DNA of 64,000 nt from Butyrivibrio sp. INlla18 (lineage in GTDB: Bacteria > Bacillota > Clostridia > Lachnospirales > Lachnospiraceae), in NCBI RefSeq assembly GCF_900103635.1, contig NZ_FMXK01000012.1, positions 62,001 through 126,000 of the forward strand, in the 5' to 3' direction. A program made the position numbers and the translations under genes. The notes beneath the pieces were generated by a model. It searched no databases. It had not been told where the DNA came from and worked only from the letters and a program-made list of their open reading frames with translations. How positions within the stretch are numbered: position 1 is the stretch's first letter; every line of letters starts with the position of its first letter. Below are positions 7,540 to 15,885 of the stretch, piece after piece.

Positions 7540-9747
7540 TCAAGAAATAACTTCTTTGAATTGTGCAAGAGAACTTATTTTGTCAATTTCACAGATGGAG
7601 CCATCTTTAAGTTCAGGCCAGTTCTGAAGATATATAGCCATTCCCTCTTTAAGTGGTCTGATATTCATTTCTGCATTGAAGACATCCTTTGGACTACCCA
7701 CAAATCTCTTAAGTCCAATCTCCCACTCCTGTCCAGTGTAGAAATTATCAGCAATTATATCGCCATCTCTATACATCTCTGCGTCGCAGCCCTTGTAATC
7801 AATATGAATGAATACTTCGCTTGAATCTTCTGGCATATCAGATACTGAGATCTCGTATTTTGAGCCTTCTTCTGACTTTTCCTTTTCTTCAAAAGTAGCT
7901 ACTGTGCTATTTGCGTACTCTTTCTTACCTTCATAGATTGCAAAAGCATCTGAAGAAGCAAAGTTTTCAACTTTACCAGCCTCTTTTAACATATTAAAGC
8001 TTGCAGGAGTATGCTCAAGAGTTGGGAATGCTCTAAACATAGGCTTCATGCTGCACTTATCCACAATCTCAAAGTAAAGATCCACAGTTCCATCAGCAGC
8101 TGTAACAGCTTCGCCATCAGATACGATAAGGTAATCTCTGCCTACAATGTTAACCTTAGTTGAATGAACAGCTTCTTTTCTGGTGATAGTCACAATGACG
8201 TTACCATCAAGGTCGCCCTGAACGCTACTCTTAGCATCCTCATCAGCGTCTGTGTATAACACGTAAGCGCTGTGGCCATTGCCATCGTAGTTTTTAAGCT
8301 CGCATACTGGTGTAGCATCAATAGTTAAAAGAGCTTTGTCACCAACTGGCATGTTGAATGGATAGAAGAAGAAATCTCCATCCTTAAGGTCTCTTTTTGG
8401 GAACTTGCAGATAACTTCGCCATTATCAGCATATGCCTTAAGCCGGGCATCTGCATGATCTGCCATCTTGTATCTTCTCTGATAGTTATTTACAAAAAGA
8501 TATCCAGAGTAGCACTCACTTCCATCAGAAAGCTTTCTCTTTTTGCATCTTACAGATGTTCTGATGTCTGTAAGGTTATTTGGCTTAAGTGGATTGCCTG
8601 GCTGAGCCACATATGGCATATCGCACATATCAGAGCCAAAGTCATGAACAAAGCTGGAAATAAGTCTTACTTCTCTGTAGGTATCCTCCATCTGTCCGTA
8701 CTCACGAAGTGGAGCATTGAAATCATAGGAATATGCAGGAAGATCGTTAGGATATCCTGTTTCCTTGGTCTCCTGAAGAGTTGTAAGCTTGCCCTTTGGA
8801 TTGGTTCCGCCGTGGTACATGTAGTAACCAAGGAGGTTAGCACCAGATCCCATCTTGACCATAGTCATAGCTGCAGTATCAAGTCCTGTTGCGATAGGTC
8901 TTCTGTGGTGCGTTACCTGAAGTCCGCCGCCAAGCTCAGCAGTAAGGAATGGGAACTTAGACATATCAAAGGTAATACCAGCTCCAAGTCCGTGATCAGA
9001 GCCAATATTATGGTCATTTCTCTCTTCTGTGAAAATGTAGTTACCACTTGGCTCTATTTCTGTTGTTCTAGGATCCCATGGAGCCTCGCAGTATCCGCCC
9101 ATAACTGGAAGCATGCCGCCTGTTACAGCGCCGCCCCATCCAGTTGCTGTATAAAGCGGAGCATCAAATCCGATAGAAAGGGCCATATCCTTAAGAGTTC
9201 GCATGTGCTGCTCACCCTCTTCACCATTCTTGCCACCAACATGTCCATACTCATTTTCAATCTGAATGCCAATTACAGGACCACCATCCTTGATAAAGAA
9301 GCCTTTGGCCTGTTCATAGGCCTTTTCATAAAACTTCTTAACATGCTTAAGATATCTTGGATCGTCTGTTCTAACTTCGTATCCCTTATCCTTGGCATCC
9401 TGAAGTAGCCAGTCTGGGAAGCCACCGTTTCTAGCTTCGCCGTGGGCCCATGGGCCAATTCTAAGGATTGAATAAAGTCCGCATTTCTTGACTGTAGCAA
9501 GGAAATCTCTAAGGCATCTGTCACCAGTGAAATCAAACTCGCCCTGAATCTCTTCATGGTGGATCCATATAACATAAAGAGATACGATGTCGATTCCACC
9601 AGCCTTCATCTTGCAGAGCTCTTCTTCCCAATACTTCTTTGGGTATCTGCTAAAGTGCATCTCTCCCATCATAGGGAAAACGCGCTTTCCATCAACTATA
9701 ATACTGACTGGGTCAAAAGAGATCTTGGAGTCAGATGTAATTATCAT
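7540..9747 (-). CDS. Beta-galactosidase, glycoside hydrolase family 35
   Basis: A 735-residue cytoplasmic enzyme without signal peptide. The N-terminal TIM barrel has GH35 features: MGEMHFSRYPKKYWEEEL, WIHHEEIQGEFDF, RIGPWAHGEARNGGFPDWL, and IQIENEYG with the likely acid/base Glu166 after Asn165. LTAELGGG carries the likely nucleophile Glu, and YYMYHGGTNPKG follows. The C-terminal half forms beta-rich accessory domains. It should cleave terminal beta-galactosyl residues from oligosaccharides brought in by the ABC importer of the same operon. Last gene of malE-malF-malG-lacI-GH35, 26 bases after lacI, with TGAGGA before the ATG. Exact substrate not determined. Confidence 0.88.
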   Translation of the reverse strand: MIITSDSKISFDPVSIIVDGKRVFPMMGEMHFSRYPKKYWEEELCKMKAGGIDIVSLYVIWIHHEEIQGEFDFTGDRCLRDFLATVKKCGLYSILRIGPWAHGEARNGGFPDWLLQDAKDKGYEVRTDDPRYLKHVKKFYEKAYEQAKGFFIKDGGPVIGIQIENEYGHVGGKNGEEGEQHMRTLKDMALSIGFDAPLYTATGWGGAVTGGMLPVMGGYCEAPWDPRTTEIEPSGNYIFTEERNDHNIGSDHGLGAGITFDMSKFPFLTAELGGGLQVTHHRRPIATGLDTAAMTMVKMGSGANLLGYYMYHGGTNPKGKLTTLQETKETGYPNDLPAYSYDFNAPLREYGQMEDTYREVRLISSFVHDFGSDMCDMPYVAQPGNPLKPNNLTDIRTSVRCKKRKLSDGSECYSGYLFVNNYQRRYKMADHADARLKAYADNGEVICKFPKRDLKDGDFFFYPFNMPVGDKALLTIDATPVCELKNYDGNGHSAYVLYTDADEDAKSSVQGDLDGNVIVTITRKEAVHSTKVNIVGRDYLIVSDGEAVTAADGTVDLYFEIVDKCSMKPMFRAFPTLEHTPASFNMLKEAGKVENFASSDAFAIYEGKKEYANSTVATFEEKEKSEEGSKYEISVSDMPEDSSEVFIHIDYKGCDAEMYRDGDIIADNFYTGQEWEIGLKRFVGSPKDVFNAEMNIRPLKEGMAIYLQNWPELKDGSICEIDKISSLAQFKEVIS

Positions 9748-9773
9748 AAAAAAGTCCTCATTTCGTATGCTTA

Positions 9774-10772
9774 TTATTTGGTGCTCTCTTTAAGGATCAC
9801 TTCGTAATTCTTAAGAGTTCGGCTTGCAACCTTCTCGCCATCGATCATTTCAAGAAGCATCCTTGCTGCCACAGCCCCGAGATTTCTCTCATCGAAATTG
9901 AGGCTTGTAACTGAAGGAATGGCATTTTCAAGTATTGAACTATTATAGAAAGATGCGATCCTGATATCATCAGGAATCTTGATGTGTTCTGCTCTGCACT
10001 TTGCCATGACACCGTTGGCCACATTGTCATCCATGCAGACAACTCCATCAATGTCTTTTTTCATAAGTTCCATAAGTGCATTGCCGATCTTCTGAGACTT
10101 CTCACAGTCAAGGTATACCAATGATGGATCAACTGCAATTCCAGCCTCTTCAAAAGCGGCCATAAATGCATTAAGTCTAGTCTTTGTAATAATGTGCTCT
10201 GTTGAACCACCGATGATAGCAAGCTTTTTGAGACCTTTGGCTATCAAAACAGATGTCAGTTCCTTGCAAGCCCCAAAATTGTCATTGTCTACTGTAACTA
10301 CGCCTTCATCAGTTGTAGTTCCAACAGCAACAAAAGGAATACCTGCTTCTTTGAGATATTTGGAAGGCTTGTCATCAACAAGAGTTCTGGTAAGAACAAA
10401 GCCATCAACCTTATGGTTGTCAATTATTCTCTTCAGAGCAGAGTGATCATCTGAAGTAATAAGTGAAACTACGATATCATATCCGTAATTTGCAGTTACT
10501 TCACTCATGCCGATCATGCACTTTTGAAAAAAAGGCAGATCAACAGCGTTGTAGTCATCAGGCCATACTACGCCTATATTAAAGGTTCTCTGACCAGCCA
10601 GGGCCCTGGCTACAACATTAGGCGTATAGTTGTACTTTTCAATGTAATCAAGAACTTTGATCTTGGTGTCATCACCTACTCTGCCTTTTCCTGAAATAGC
10701 TCTGGAAACTGTAGTTTTGGAAATGCCAAGTGCTTTAGCAATATCTTCAATGGTAATCTTTCCGTTTGGCAT
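9774..10772 (-). CDS. LacI family transcriptional regulator
   Basis: About 332 residues. The N-terminal helix-turn-helix reads ITIEDIAKALGISKTTVSRAIS with hinge helix NVVARALAG, followed by a periplasmic-binding-protein-like sensor domain (from NIGVVWPDD on). It very probably senses the imported sugar and controls its own operon, since several LacI-type operators surround the malE promoter. An ATG five codons upstream (10787) is possible, but the one at 10772 has GGAG at better spacing. It lies between the permease and galactosidase genes. The CYTH-type effector cannot be predicted from sequence; a galactoside is the natural guess from the context. Confidence 0.9.
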   Translation of the reverse strand: MPNGKITIEDIAKALGISKTTVSRAISGKGRVGDDTKIKVLDYIEKYNYTPNVVARALAGQRTFNIGVVWPDDYNAVDLPFFQKCMIGMSEVTANYGYDIVVSLITSDDHSALKRIIDNHKVDGFVLTRTLVDDKPSKYLKEAGIPFVAVGTTTDEGVVTVDNDNFGACKELTSVLIAKGLKKLAIIGGSTEHIITKTRLNAFMAAFEEAGIAVDPSLVYLDCEKSQKIGNALMELMKKDIDGVVCMDDNVANGVMAKCRAEHIKIPDDIRIASFYNSSILENAIPSVTSLNFDERNLGAVAARMLLEMIDGEKVASRTLKNYEVILKESTK

Positions 10773-10801
10773 AATCTCGTTCTCCATAACCTACCGGGAG
10801 G

Positions 10802-11686
10802 TTAACCTTTAACTGCGCCTCCGGTAACACCCTCAACATAATATTTCTGCAAGAACATGAACAATAAAGTTACAGGAATAGCTACTACTATTCCACCTGC
10901 GCAGAACCTTGTGAAATATCCCTGATAATCTCCAACAACCATCCATCTCTGCATAGCAACGGCTACGTTATAGCTCTTATCATGACCAAATGCGATATAT
11001 GAAGCAAATACATAATCACACCATGGTCCCATGAAGGCTACAAGTGCTGTGTAGATGATGATAGGCTTGGACATAGGAATAGTCATTGTAAGGAATACTC
11101 TGGCACGTGAAGCTCCATCAATTCTAGCAGCTTCATCAAGGGCCTTAGGTATTGTATCAAAATATCCCTTACAAACATAGTACCCCATACCAGAACTTGC
11201 AACAGATACAAGAATAAGTCCTGGGATAGCACCTGCCTGTGTAAGTCCAACCTGCTTTAGCAGGAAATACAGACAGATCATTGTAAGGAATCCTGGGAAC
11301 ATTCCAAGTACGAGCCAAAATCTCATAAGAAGTGTTCTGCCCTTAAATCTCATTCGTGAAAGAGCATAACTTACGCAAAGTACATTTAATGTATTAAGTA
11401 CAGATACGCAAAGTGAGATTATAAGTGTATTGAGATACCATCTTGTGTAGTTATTCTGCGTAGTATCAAAAAGGAATCTGTAATTATCAAGCGAAAATGT
11501 ATGAGGAATAATGTAATCGACCATTCCGCCATACTCTACGCTAGCATCAAAAGATCTGAAGCTGGCCATTAAAAGACCAAAATATGGAAACAGCCAGATC
11601 AAGCTTATAAGTATAAGGACAATGTAACCAATAACATTTCCTACTGCTCTTTTTGTTTTCATTGAACCTTGAATTTTATTAGCCAT
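10802..11686 (-). CDS. Carbohydrate ABC transporter permease, MalG type
   Basis: A 294-residue inner-membrane permease with six hydrophobic segments and the cytoplasmic EAA loop EAARIDGASRARVFLTMTIP, which docks the ATPase. The C-terminus EGVTGGAVKG is typical of MalG-like proteins. It pairs with the MalF-type subunit, whose stop overlaps this start as TAATG. No ATPase (MsmX/MalK type) gene is in the operon. A shared ATPase encoded elsewhere is usual in Firmicutes. Confidence 0.93.
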   Translation of the reverse strand: MANKIQGSMKTKRAVGNVIGYIVLILISLIWLFPYFGLLMASFRSFDASVEYGGMVDYIIPHTFSLDNYRFLFDTTQNNYTRWYLNTLIISLCVSVLNTLNVLCVSYALSRMRFKGRTLLMRFWLVLGMFPGFLTMICLYFLLKQVGLTQAGAIPGLILVSVASSGMGYYVCKGYFDTIPKALDEAARIDGASRARVFLTMTIPMSKPIIIYTALVAFMGPWCDYVFASYIAFGHDKSYNVAVAMQRWMVVGDYQGYFTRFCAGGIVVAIPVTLLFMFLQKYYVEGVTGGAVKG

Positions 11687-13086
11687 TATTGGAAGCCCTC
11701 CTCATCTTTAACTGATGGTAACAGGTTATATACCACAAGGCTGACACCAGCTGTAACGATAAATACCATGATACCTATTACTGCAGCCATACGATAGTTT
11801 GTATCATTGATAGTCATCTTGTACAGCCACGTGATCAGAAGATCTGTTCTTCCAGCACCTCCTACAAGGTTACCTGTTTTTGGTCCGCCCTGTGAAAGAA
11901 GGAAGATTACGTTAAAGTTATTAAGGTTTCCTGTGTACTGTGTAAGAAGGAATGGTCCTGTTACAAACAGCATATAAGGCATTGTTATGTGACGGAACAT
12001 CTGCCATGGAGTAGCTCCATCAATACGAGCACTCTCATAGAGATCTTCCGGAATATTCATAAGAAGTCCTGTTGCAATGAGCATCATGTATGGAATACCG
12101 ATCCAGATGTTTACTACAACGATAGTGATCTTTGCAAGTGTTGCATTTTCCCAGAAAGGAATTGCTGAAGTGATGGCTCCGATCTTTAAAAGATATCCAT
12201 TGATAAGTCCATCCCTTGCAAAGAGCTTAGATACATAAAGCAGTGATACAAACTGTGGTACAGCAATAGTCACAACAAGGATTGTTCTCCAAAGCTTCTT
12301 AAATCTTATTCCTTTTTTGTTGATAAGCATCGCAACTGCTATACCAAGGAAATAATCGATAAATGTTGCAAGAAGTGCCCATAAAAGTGTCCAAATAAGC
12401 ACTGTTACGAATGTACTACCAAATCCGGCTGAGCCGAATGAAAAGAGCTGATGGAAGTTCTCAAGCCCTACCCATGTAAAAAGATTAGATGGTGGCTGAT
12501 GGTTTGCATCATAATTGGTAAAGGCCACGCATATCATGAATACAATAGGCAAAACAGTAAATACGAATATTCCAATAACTGGAAGTGCAAGAAGTGTCTT
12601 GTCAAAATTAGAATCAAAGAGTGATAAGAAATCATCCTTGTTAGTTGGAAGCTTTCTACCATTCTTGAGAATAAGCTGCTCTGTGCGGTTTATTCTAACA
12701 TTGATCCTCCAAACTGTTATAAATGCAATAACAGCAAATAATGTCAAAAGACCAAAAAGAAGTATCAGGAAAGAGTTGTCTCCATATACGGTCTTTCTGC
12801 CTTTTTTACTTGTAGCAATTGTTCCAAGTGTTGATAATTTGGACAGATAAGTCCATCCAAATCCAAATACAAAATATAAAAGTCCTGCTTCTACAGCTAA
12901 AAGAGCTAACCCCCTGAGCCATAATCCCCTAAGTAAAGAACCAAATCCAAAAATTAAAAATGATATTCTTGTCTTAAAGTCGCCTTCTTTAAATGTAACA
13001 CCTATCTCCTTTAAGTCGCTCACAAGAATACTAAAGAAATTTGCTAACGCATTTTTCTTTTTTGGGCCGCTTTTTTTATTAGCCAT
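11686..13086 (-). CDS. Carbohydrate ABC transporter permease, MalF type
   Basis: A 466-residue membrane protein. The first ~150 residues carry extra hydrophobic helices before the core permease domain, as in MalF-like proteins. The EAA loop reads YESARIDGATPWQMFRHITMP. It forms the membrane channel together with the MalG-type subunit and receives sugar from the lipoprotein encoded upstream. GGAGG precedes the ATG. The segment PFLLTQYTGNLNNFNVIFLL near the end is typical of maltose/maltodextrin-like MalF proteins, so an oligosaccharide substrate is likely. Confidence 0.92.
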   Translation of the reverse strand: MANKKSGPKKKNALANFFSILVSDLKEIGVTFKEGDFKTRISFLIFGFGSLLRGLWLRGLALLAVEAGLLYFVFGFGWTYLSKLSTLGTIATSKKGRKTVYGDNSFLILLFGLLTLFAVIAFITVWRINVRINRTEQLILKNGRKLPTNKDDFLSLFDSNFDKTLLALPVIGIFVFTVLPIVFMICVAFTNYDANHQPPSNLFTWVGLENFHQLFSFGSAGFGSTFVTVLIWTLLWALLATFIDYFLGIAVAMLINKKGIRFKKLWRTILVVTIAVPQFVSLLYVSKLFARDGLINGYLLKIGAITSAIPFWENATLAKITIVVVNIWIGIPYMMLIATGLLMNIPEDLYESARIDGATPWQMFRHITMPYMLFVTGPFLLTQYTGNLNNFNVIFLLSQGGPKTGNLVGGAGRTDLLITWLYKMTINDTNYRMAAVIGIMVFIVTAGVSLVVYNLLPSVKDEEGFQ

Positions 13087-13117
13087 ACCGCATCCTCCAA
13101 GTTTTATATACAGTAAA

Positions 13118-13152
13118 TTCTTCCGGCAAAGTTACATACTTCGCCGGAAGAA
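13118..13152 (-). other. Hairpin between malE-type and malF-type genes
   Basis: Ten-base perfect arms (13118-13127 and 13143-13152) with a further inner AAGT/ACTT pairing. There is no strong T run on the minus strand. Such hairpins after the binding-protein gene commonly stabilise its mRNA or reduce read-through, giving more binding protein than permease. Confidence 0.6.
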
Positions 13153-13181
13153 CCTTTAACAACAAAGTTAATTATCAATTA

Positions 13182-14501
13182 TTATTTTGCATATGACTCA
13201 AGATCAGCCTGATATGTCTCAAGAGCCTTTGTAAGATCTTCGTCAGAAGCCTTCTGGAAATCACCCTTTACATCACCTGCAAGTGACTCTGAACGTGTCC
13301 AGTAGTCTCCAGGATAGTTACCCTGAGGAATTGTGTATGCAAACTGCTCTGAAAGAGCTGCAAGAGCTTCGTTAGCCTGAACTGCATCTGAAGCCTGTGC
13401 ATTTAAGTTAGCTGGTCCCCACTGAACTGCTTCAAATCTAGCAAGCTGAACCTTCTCGCTTGTAAGATAGTAAGCAAGGTCATCGCAGATCTGGAGCTTA
13501 TCTTCATCTTCCTGAGGCTTAACACCAAGAAGCTTGCATCCGTTGAATCCGCTCATCTGATACTCTTTTCCATCAGAACCTGTGAATGTAGGAAGCTTAG
13601 CACATGCATAGTTGTCACCAAGAACTTCCTTAACTGTAGCTGCATCCCATGTTCCATCGATGATTGCTGCGTAGTTAACAGCATCGCCAGCTGATGAACC
13701 AGCCTGGAATGATGATGAAGAAGCAAGTTCAACCATCTCCTTAAGAGCTACAAGACCCTTATCTGAAGCATAGTCAACGTTGCACTTTGTAAAGTTACCT
13801 GCATCATCTGTATCGTATGTAAGCTGGCATCCTGTTCCAAAGAAGAATGCTACCTGATACCAACCTGTAAGATCCATGTAGAAGTTCTTGCCTGCAGCTT
13901 CACACTGCTCAACAATACCTTCAAGAGTAGAAGGATCTGTAACAACGCTCTTATCATAATATAAGAAATATCCGTTATCAGCTGTCATAGGATAAGCGTA
14001 TAATGTTCCGCCAACCTTACCAGCTTCTACAACACCTGCTGAGTTAGCTGACTCAACATCTGCAAGGAAATCAGGGTTAACTTCCTCAAGTGCGTTAGCT
14101 GTAACAAGTCTTGTAAGCTGATCCTGAGCAAATCCGTAAACATCAGCACCTGATGTTACGTCTGTGATCATGTTACCTGCTGCATCGCCTTCACCTACAG
14201 GCTCAACAGTGAATGTAACGCCTGCATACTGAGGATACTCAGTCTTGAAGTTCTCGATCTGCTGATTTGTAAAATCTACAACGTTCTCAGCCACCCAAAC
14301 TTTAACTTCTTTTCCATCGTAAGCAGCTGGATCAACTGCCTCTTCCTCTGTAGCTTCTGTCTGATCAGCAGTTGTATCAGCAGCTTCTGTCTGCTCAGCT
14401 GTATCAGTTGTTGTCTCCTGTGTAGCCTTCTCACCACAACCAGCAAGAAGAGTTGCTCCACAAGCAACAGTCAATAAAACAGATACTAATCTCTTTTTCA
14501 T
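13182..14501 (-). CDS. Extracellular sugar-binding lipoprotein, MalE type
   Basis: A 439-residue ABC solute-binding protein. A lipoprotein signal peptide ends in lipobox LLAGC, so Cys22 is the lipid anchor. An acidic Thr/Glu/Ala-rich linker follows, then the binding domain (from DGKEVKVWVAENVVDFTNQ). It captures extracellular oligosaccharide for the MalF/MalG permease. The frame is open 17 codons upstream, but GGAGGG at the right spacing fixes the ATG at 14501. First gene of the operon, preceded by a consensus promoter and operators. Confidence 0.93.
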   Translation of the reverse strand: MKKRLVSVLLTVACGATLLAGCGEKATQETTTDTAEQTEAADTTADQTEATEEEAVDPAAYDGKEVKVWVAENVVDFTNQQIENFKTEYPQYAGVTFTVEPVGEGDAAGNMITDVTSGADVYGFAQDQLTRLVTANALEEVNPDFLADVESANSAGVVEAGKVGGTLYAYPMTADNGYFLYYDKSVVTDPSTLEGIVEQCEAAGKNFYMDLTGWYQVAFFFGTGCQLTYDTDDAGNFTKCNVDYASDKGLVALKEMVELASSSSFQAGSSAGDAVNYAAIIDGTWDAATVKEVLGDNYACAKLPTFTGSDGKEYQMSGFNGCKLLGVKPQEDEDKLQICDDLAYYLTSEKVQLARFEAVQWGPANLNAQASDAVQANEALAALSEQFAYTIPQGNYPGDYWTRSESLAGDVKGDFQKASDEDLTKALETYQADLESYAK

Positions 14502-14546
14502 ATTTTTCCCTCCGTTTTCACGTATCCTTTGATTGCGCACCTTAAC

Positions 14547-14562
14547 GCGCAATCGGTTGCTC
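14547..14562 (-). promoter_or_regulatory. LacI-type operator just downstream of the malE promoter
   Basis: GCGCAATC/GGTTGCTC forms an imperfect palindrome with central CG, as in LacI-family operators. It lies at the predicted transcript start. It also overlaps a perfect inverted repeat GATTGCGC-8-GCGCAATC (14531-14554) in the leader. Confidence 0.5.
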
Positions 14563-14570
14563 TATAAAAA

Positions 14571-14599
14571 AGTGTATTTCTTGTGCACTTTTTTGTCAA
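14571..14599 (-). promoter_or_regulatory. Promoter of the sugar operon
   Basis: A perfect TTGACA (14594-14599) and TACACT (14571-14576) at 17-base spacing on the minus strand. The predicted transcript starts near 14564, leaving a leader of about 60 bases before the malE-type gene. Confidence 0.75.
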
Positions 14600-14660
14600 T
14601 AAAGCAGTTTATATGATAAAACGTTGATACTTTTATACAAAATGCACATTGACTTTTTGA

Positions 14661-14713
14661 CCGGAAACGTTTTCGGTATCGTTGCCGGTAACGTTTTGCG
14701 CAATCGGTGGCGC
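14661..14713. promoter_or_regulatory. Cluster of LacI/CcpA-type operator palindromes
   Basis: Three CG-centred palindromes: CCGGAAAC/GTTTTCGG (14661-14676), CCGGTAAC/GTTTTGCG (14685-14700) and GCGCAATC/GGTGGCGC (14698-14713). The first two centres are 24 bases apart. They lie upstream of the malE promoter, where repression by looping or catabolite control could act. The protein that binds is inferred, not shown. Confidence 0.5.
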
Positions 14714-14748
14714 TTCCGTATCAGTAAAAATCACCAAAAGAGGTATTT

Positions 14749-15885
14749 TCAGCTTACATCTGACAGGTAACGTTTCCGGTAATATACTCCGTCCTGAATG
14801 ATCTCTCCTTTGAAAGTAAGTTCCATAAGATTACTCATAAGCATCGGAATAGATATATCAATTTCTTTTTGATGGAGCCTTTCCATTATCTGCGAGGTTG
14901 AAACAGGTATAATGTCGATAATATCGGCGATCTCCTCTTCTAAGGTCTTCTCTGGTTCCTTTTCTAATGGATCAAGGATTTCCTCTTCCTCATGCTGGTC
15001 ACTAGACGAAGTTTCATGATGCCCCCATAACCTATCTAATACATCCTGGGTATTAAGGGCAATTCCAGCTCCCTGACTTATTAGGAAGTTGCAGCCATCA
15101 CTTAGCCTATCTGTGGTCCTTCCAGGAATTGCAAGGATTTCTTTTCCCTGCTCCAACGCCTGATCTACGGTTATCTGGGTTCCTGACTTCTGCCTTGCTT
15201 CTACCACCAGCACTATGTCAGAAAGGCCGCTTATTATCCTATTCCTCTGCGGGAAGAGACCTGACATAGGGAGCATATCAGGATAATACTCAGAAATAAG
15301 GCCGCCTTCATTGCAGATAACATCATACACATCCCTGTTTTCGTCTGGGTAACAGATGTTGACGCCGCATCCTAGGATTCCATAAGAGCTTCCTCCCGCA
15401 TCTATGGCTGCTTTCTGGCTAATTCCATCTATTCCTCTTGCCATTCCGCTTATGATCTGAACTCCAGCAAGGGATAAGTTTCTGCCAAATTCTCTTGCCA
15501 TGTATCTGCCGTAATCTGAGCACATCCTTGCGCCGATGATCGCAACAGATGGCTTATTCTCATCAGGAAGCTTTCCCTTTACATACAAACCAAAGGGCGG
15601 ATCAGGAATGTTTTTTAGTTTCTTTGGAAAGTCCGTATCAATGGCAGATACAAATCTTACCTTCTTTTCCTCAAGCTTTATTCTCTCTAGTTCGAAATTC
15701 CAGTTTTGTCTATGCCTTATAAGGGCAGCTGCTTTCTTGGCAGTTAGAAGCGTCCTAAGCTCCTTATCTGGACATTTAAAAATATCCTCACAGCTATAGC
15801 CTTTATCAAGGAGTGTATAAACTCCTTTACTTCCAAGCCCTGGTGTATTAAAGAGCCACTGGGCGTAATCATTTTCAGTTAACAT
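14749..15885 (-). CDS. dprA: DNA-processing protein DprA
   Basis: A 378-residue DprA/Smf protein, which loads RecA on incoming single-stranded DNA during transformation. The Rossmann-like core contains VAIIGARMCSDYGR, ISGMARGIDGISQKAA, LGCGVNICYP, FPQRNRIISGLSDIVLVVEA, KSGTQITVDQALEQGKEILAIPG and DGCNFLISQGA. A C-terminal winged-helix-like domain follows at about 315-370. It overlaps the end of the upstream comM-like gene by 11 bases, so the two are co-expressed. Its 3' end carries a LacI-type palindrome (14764-14779) that may belong to the neighbouring sugar operon. Confidence 0.95.
   Translation of the reverse strand: MLTENDYAQWLFNTPGLGSKGVYTLLDKGYSCEDIFKCPDKELRTLLTAKKAAALIRHRQNWNFELERIKLEEKKVRFVSAIDTDFPKKLKNIPDPPFGLYVKGKLPDENKPSVAIIGARMCSDYGRYMAREFGRNLSLAGVQIISGMARGIDGISQKAAIDAGGSSYGILGCGVNICYPDENRDVYDVICNEGGLISEYYPDMLPMSGLFPQRNRIISGLSDIVLVVEARQKSGTQITVDQALEQGKEILAIPGRTTDRLSDGCNFLISQGAGIALNTQDVLDRLWGHHETSSSDQHEEEEILDPLEKEPEKTLEEEIADIIDIIPVSTSQIMERLHQKEIDISIPMLMSNLMELTFKGEIIQDGVYYRKRYLSDVS
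14764..14779. promoter_or_regulatory. LacI-type palindrome inside the dprA 3' end
   Basis: CAGGTAAC/GTTTCCGG shares the AACGTT core with the operators at 14661-14700 and lies 79 bases (centre to centre) from the nearest one. It falls within the last codons of dprA. It could be a distal looping site, or simply coding sequence. Confidence 0.35.
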
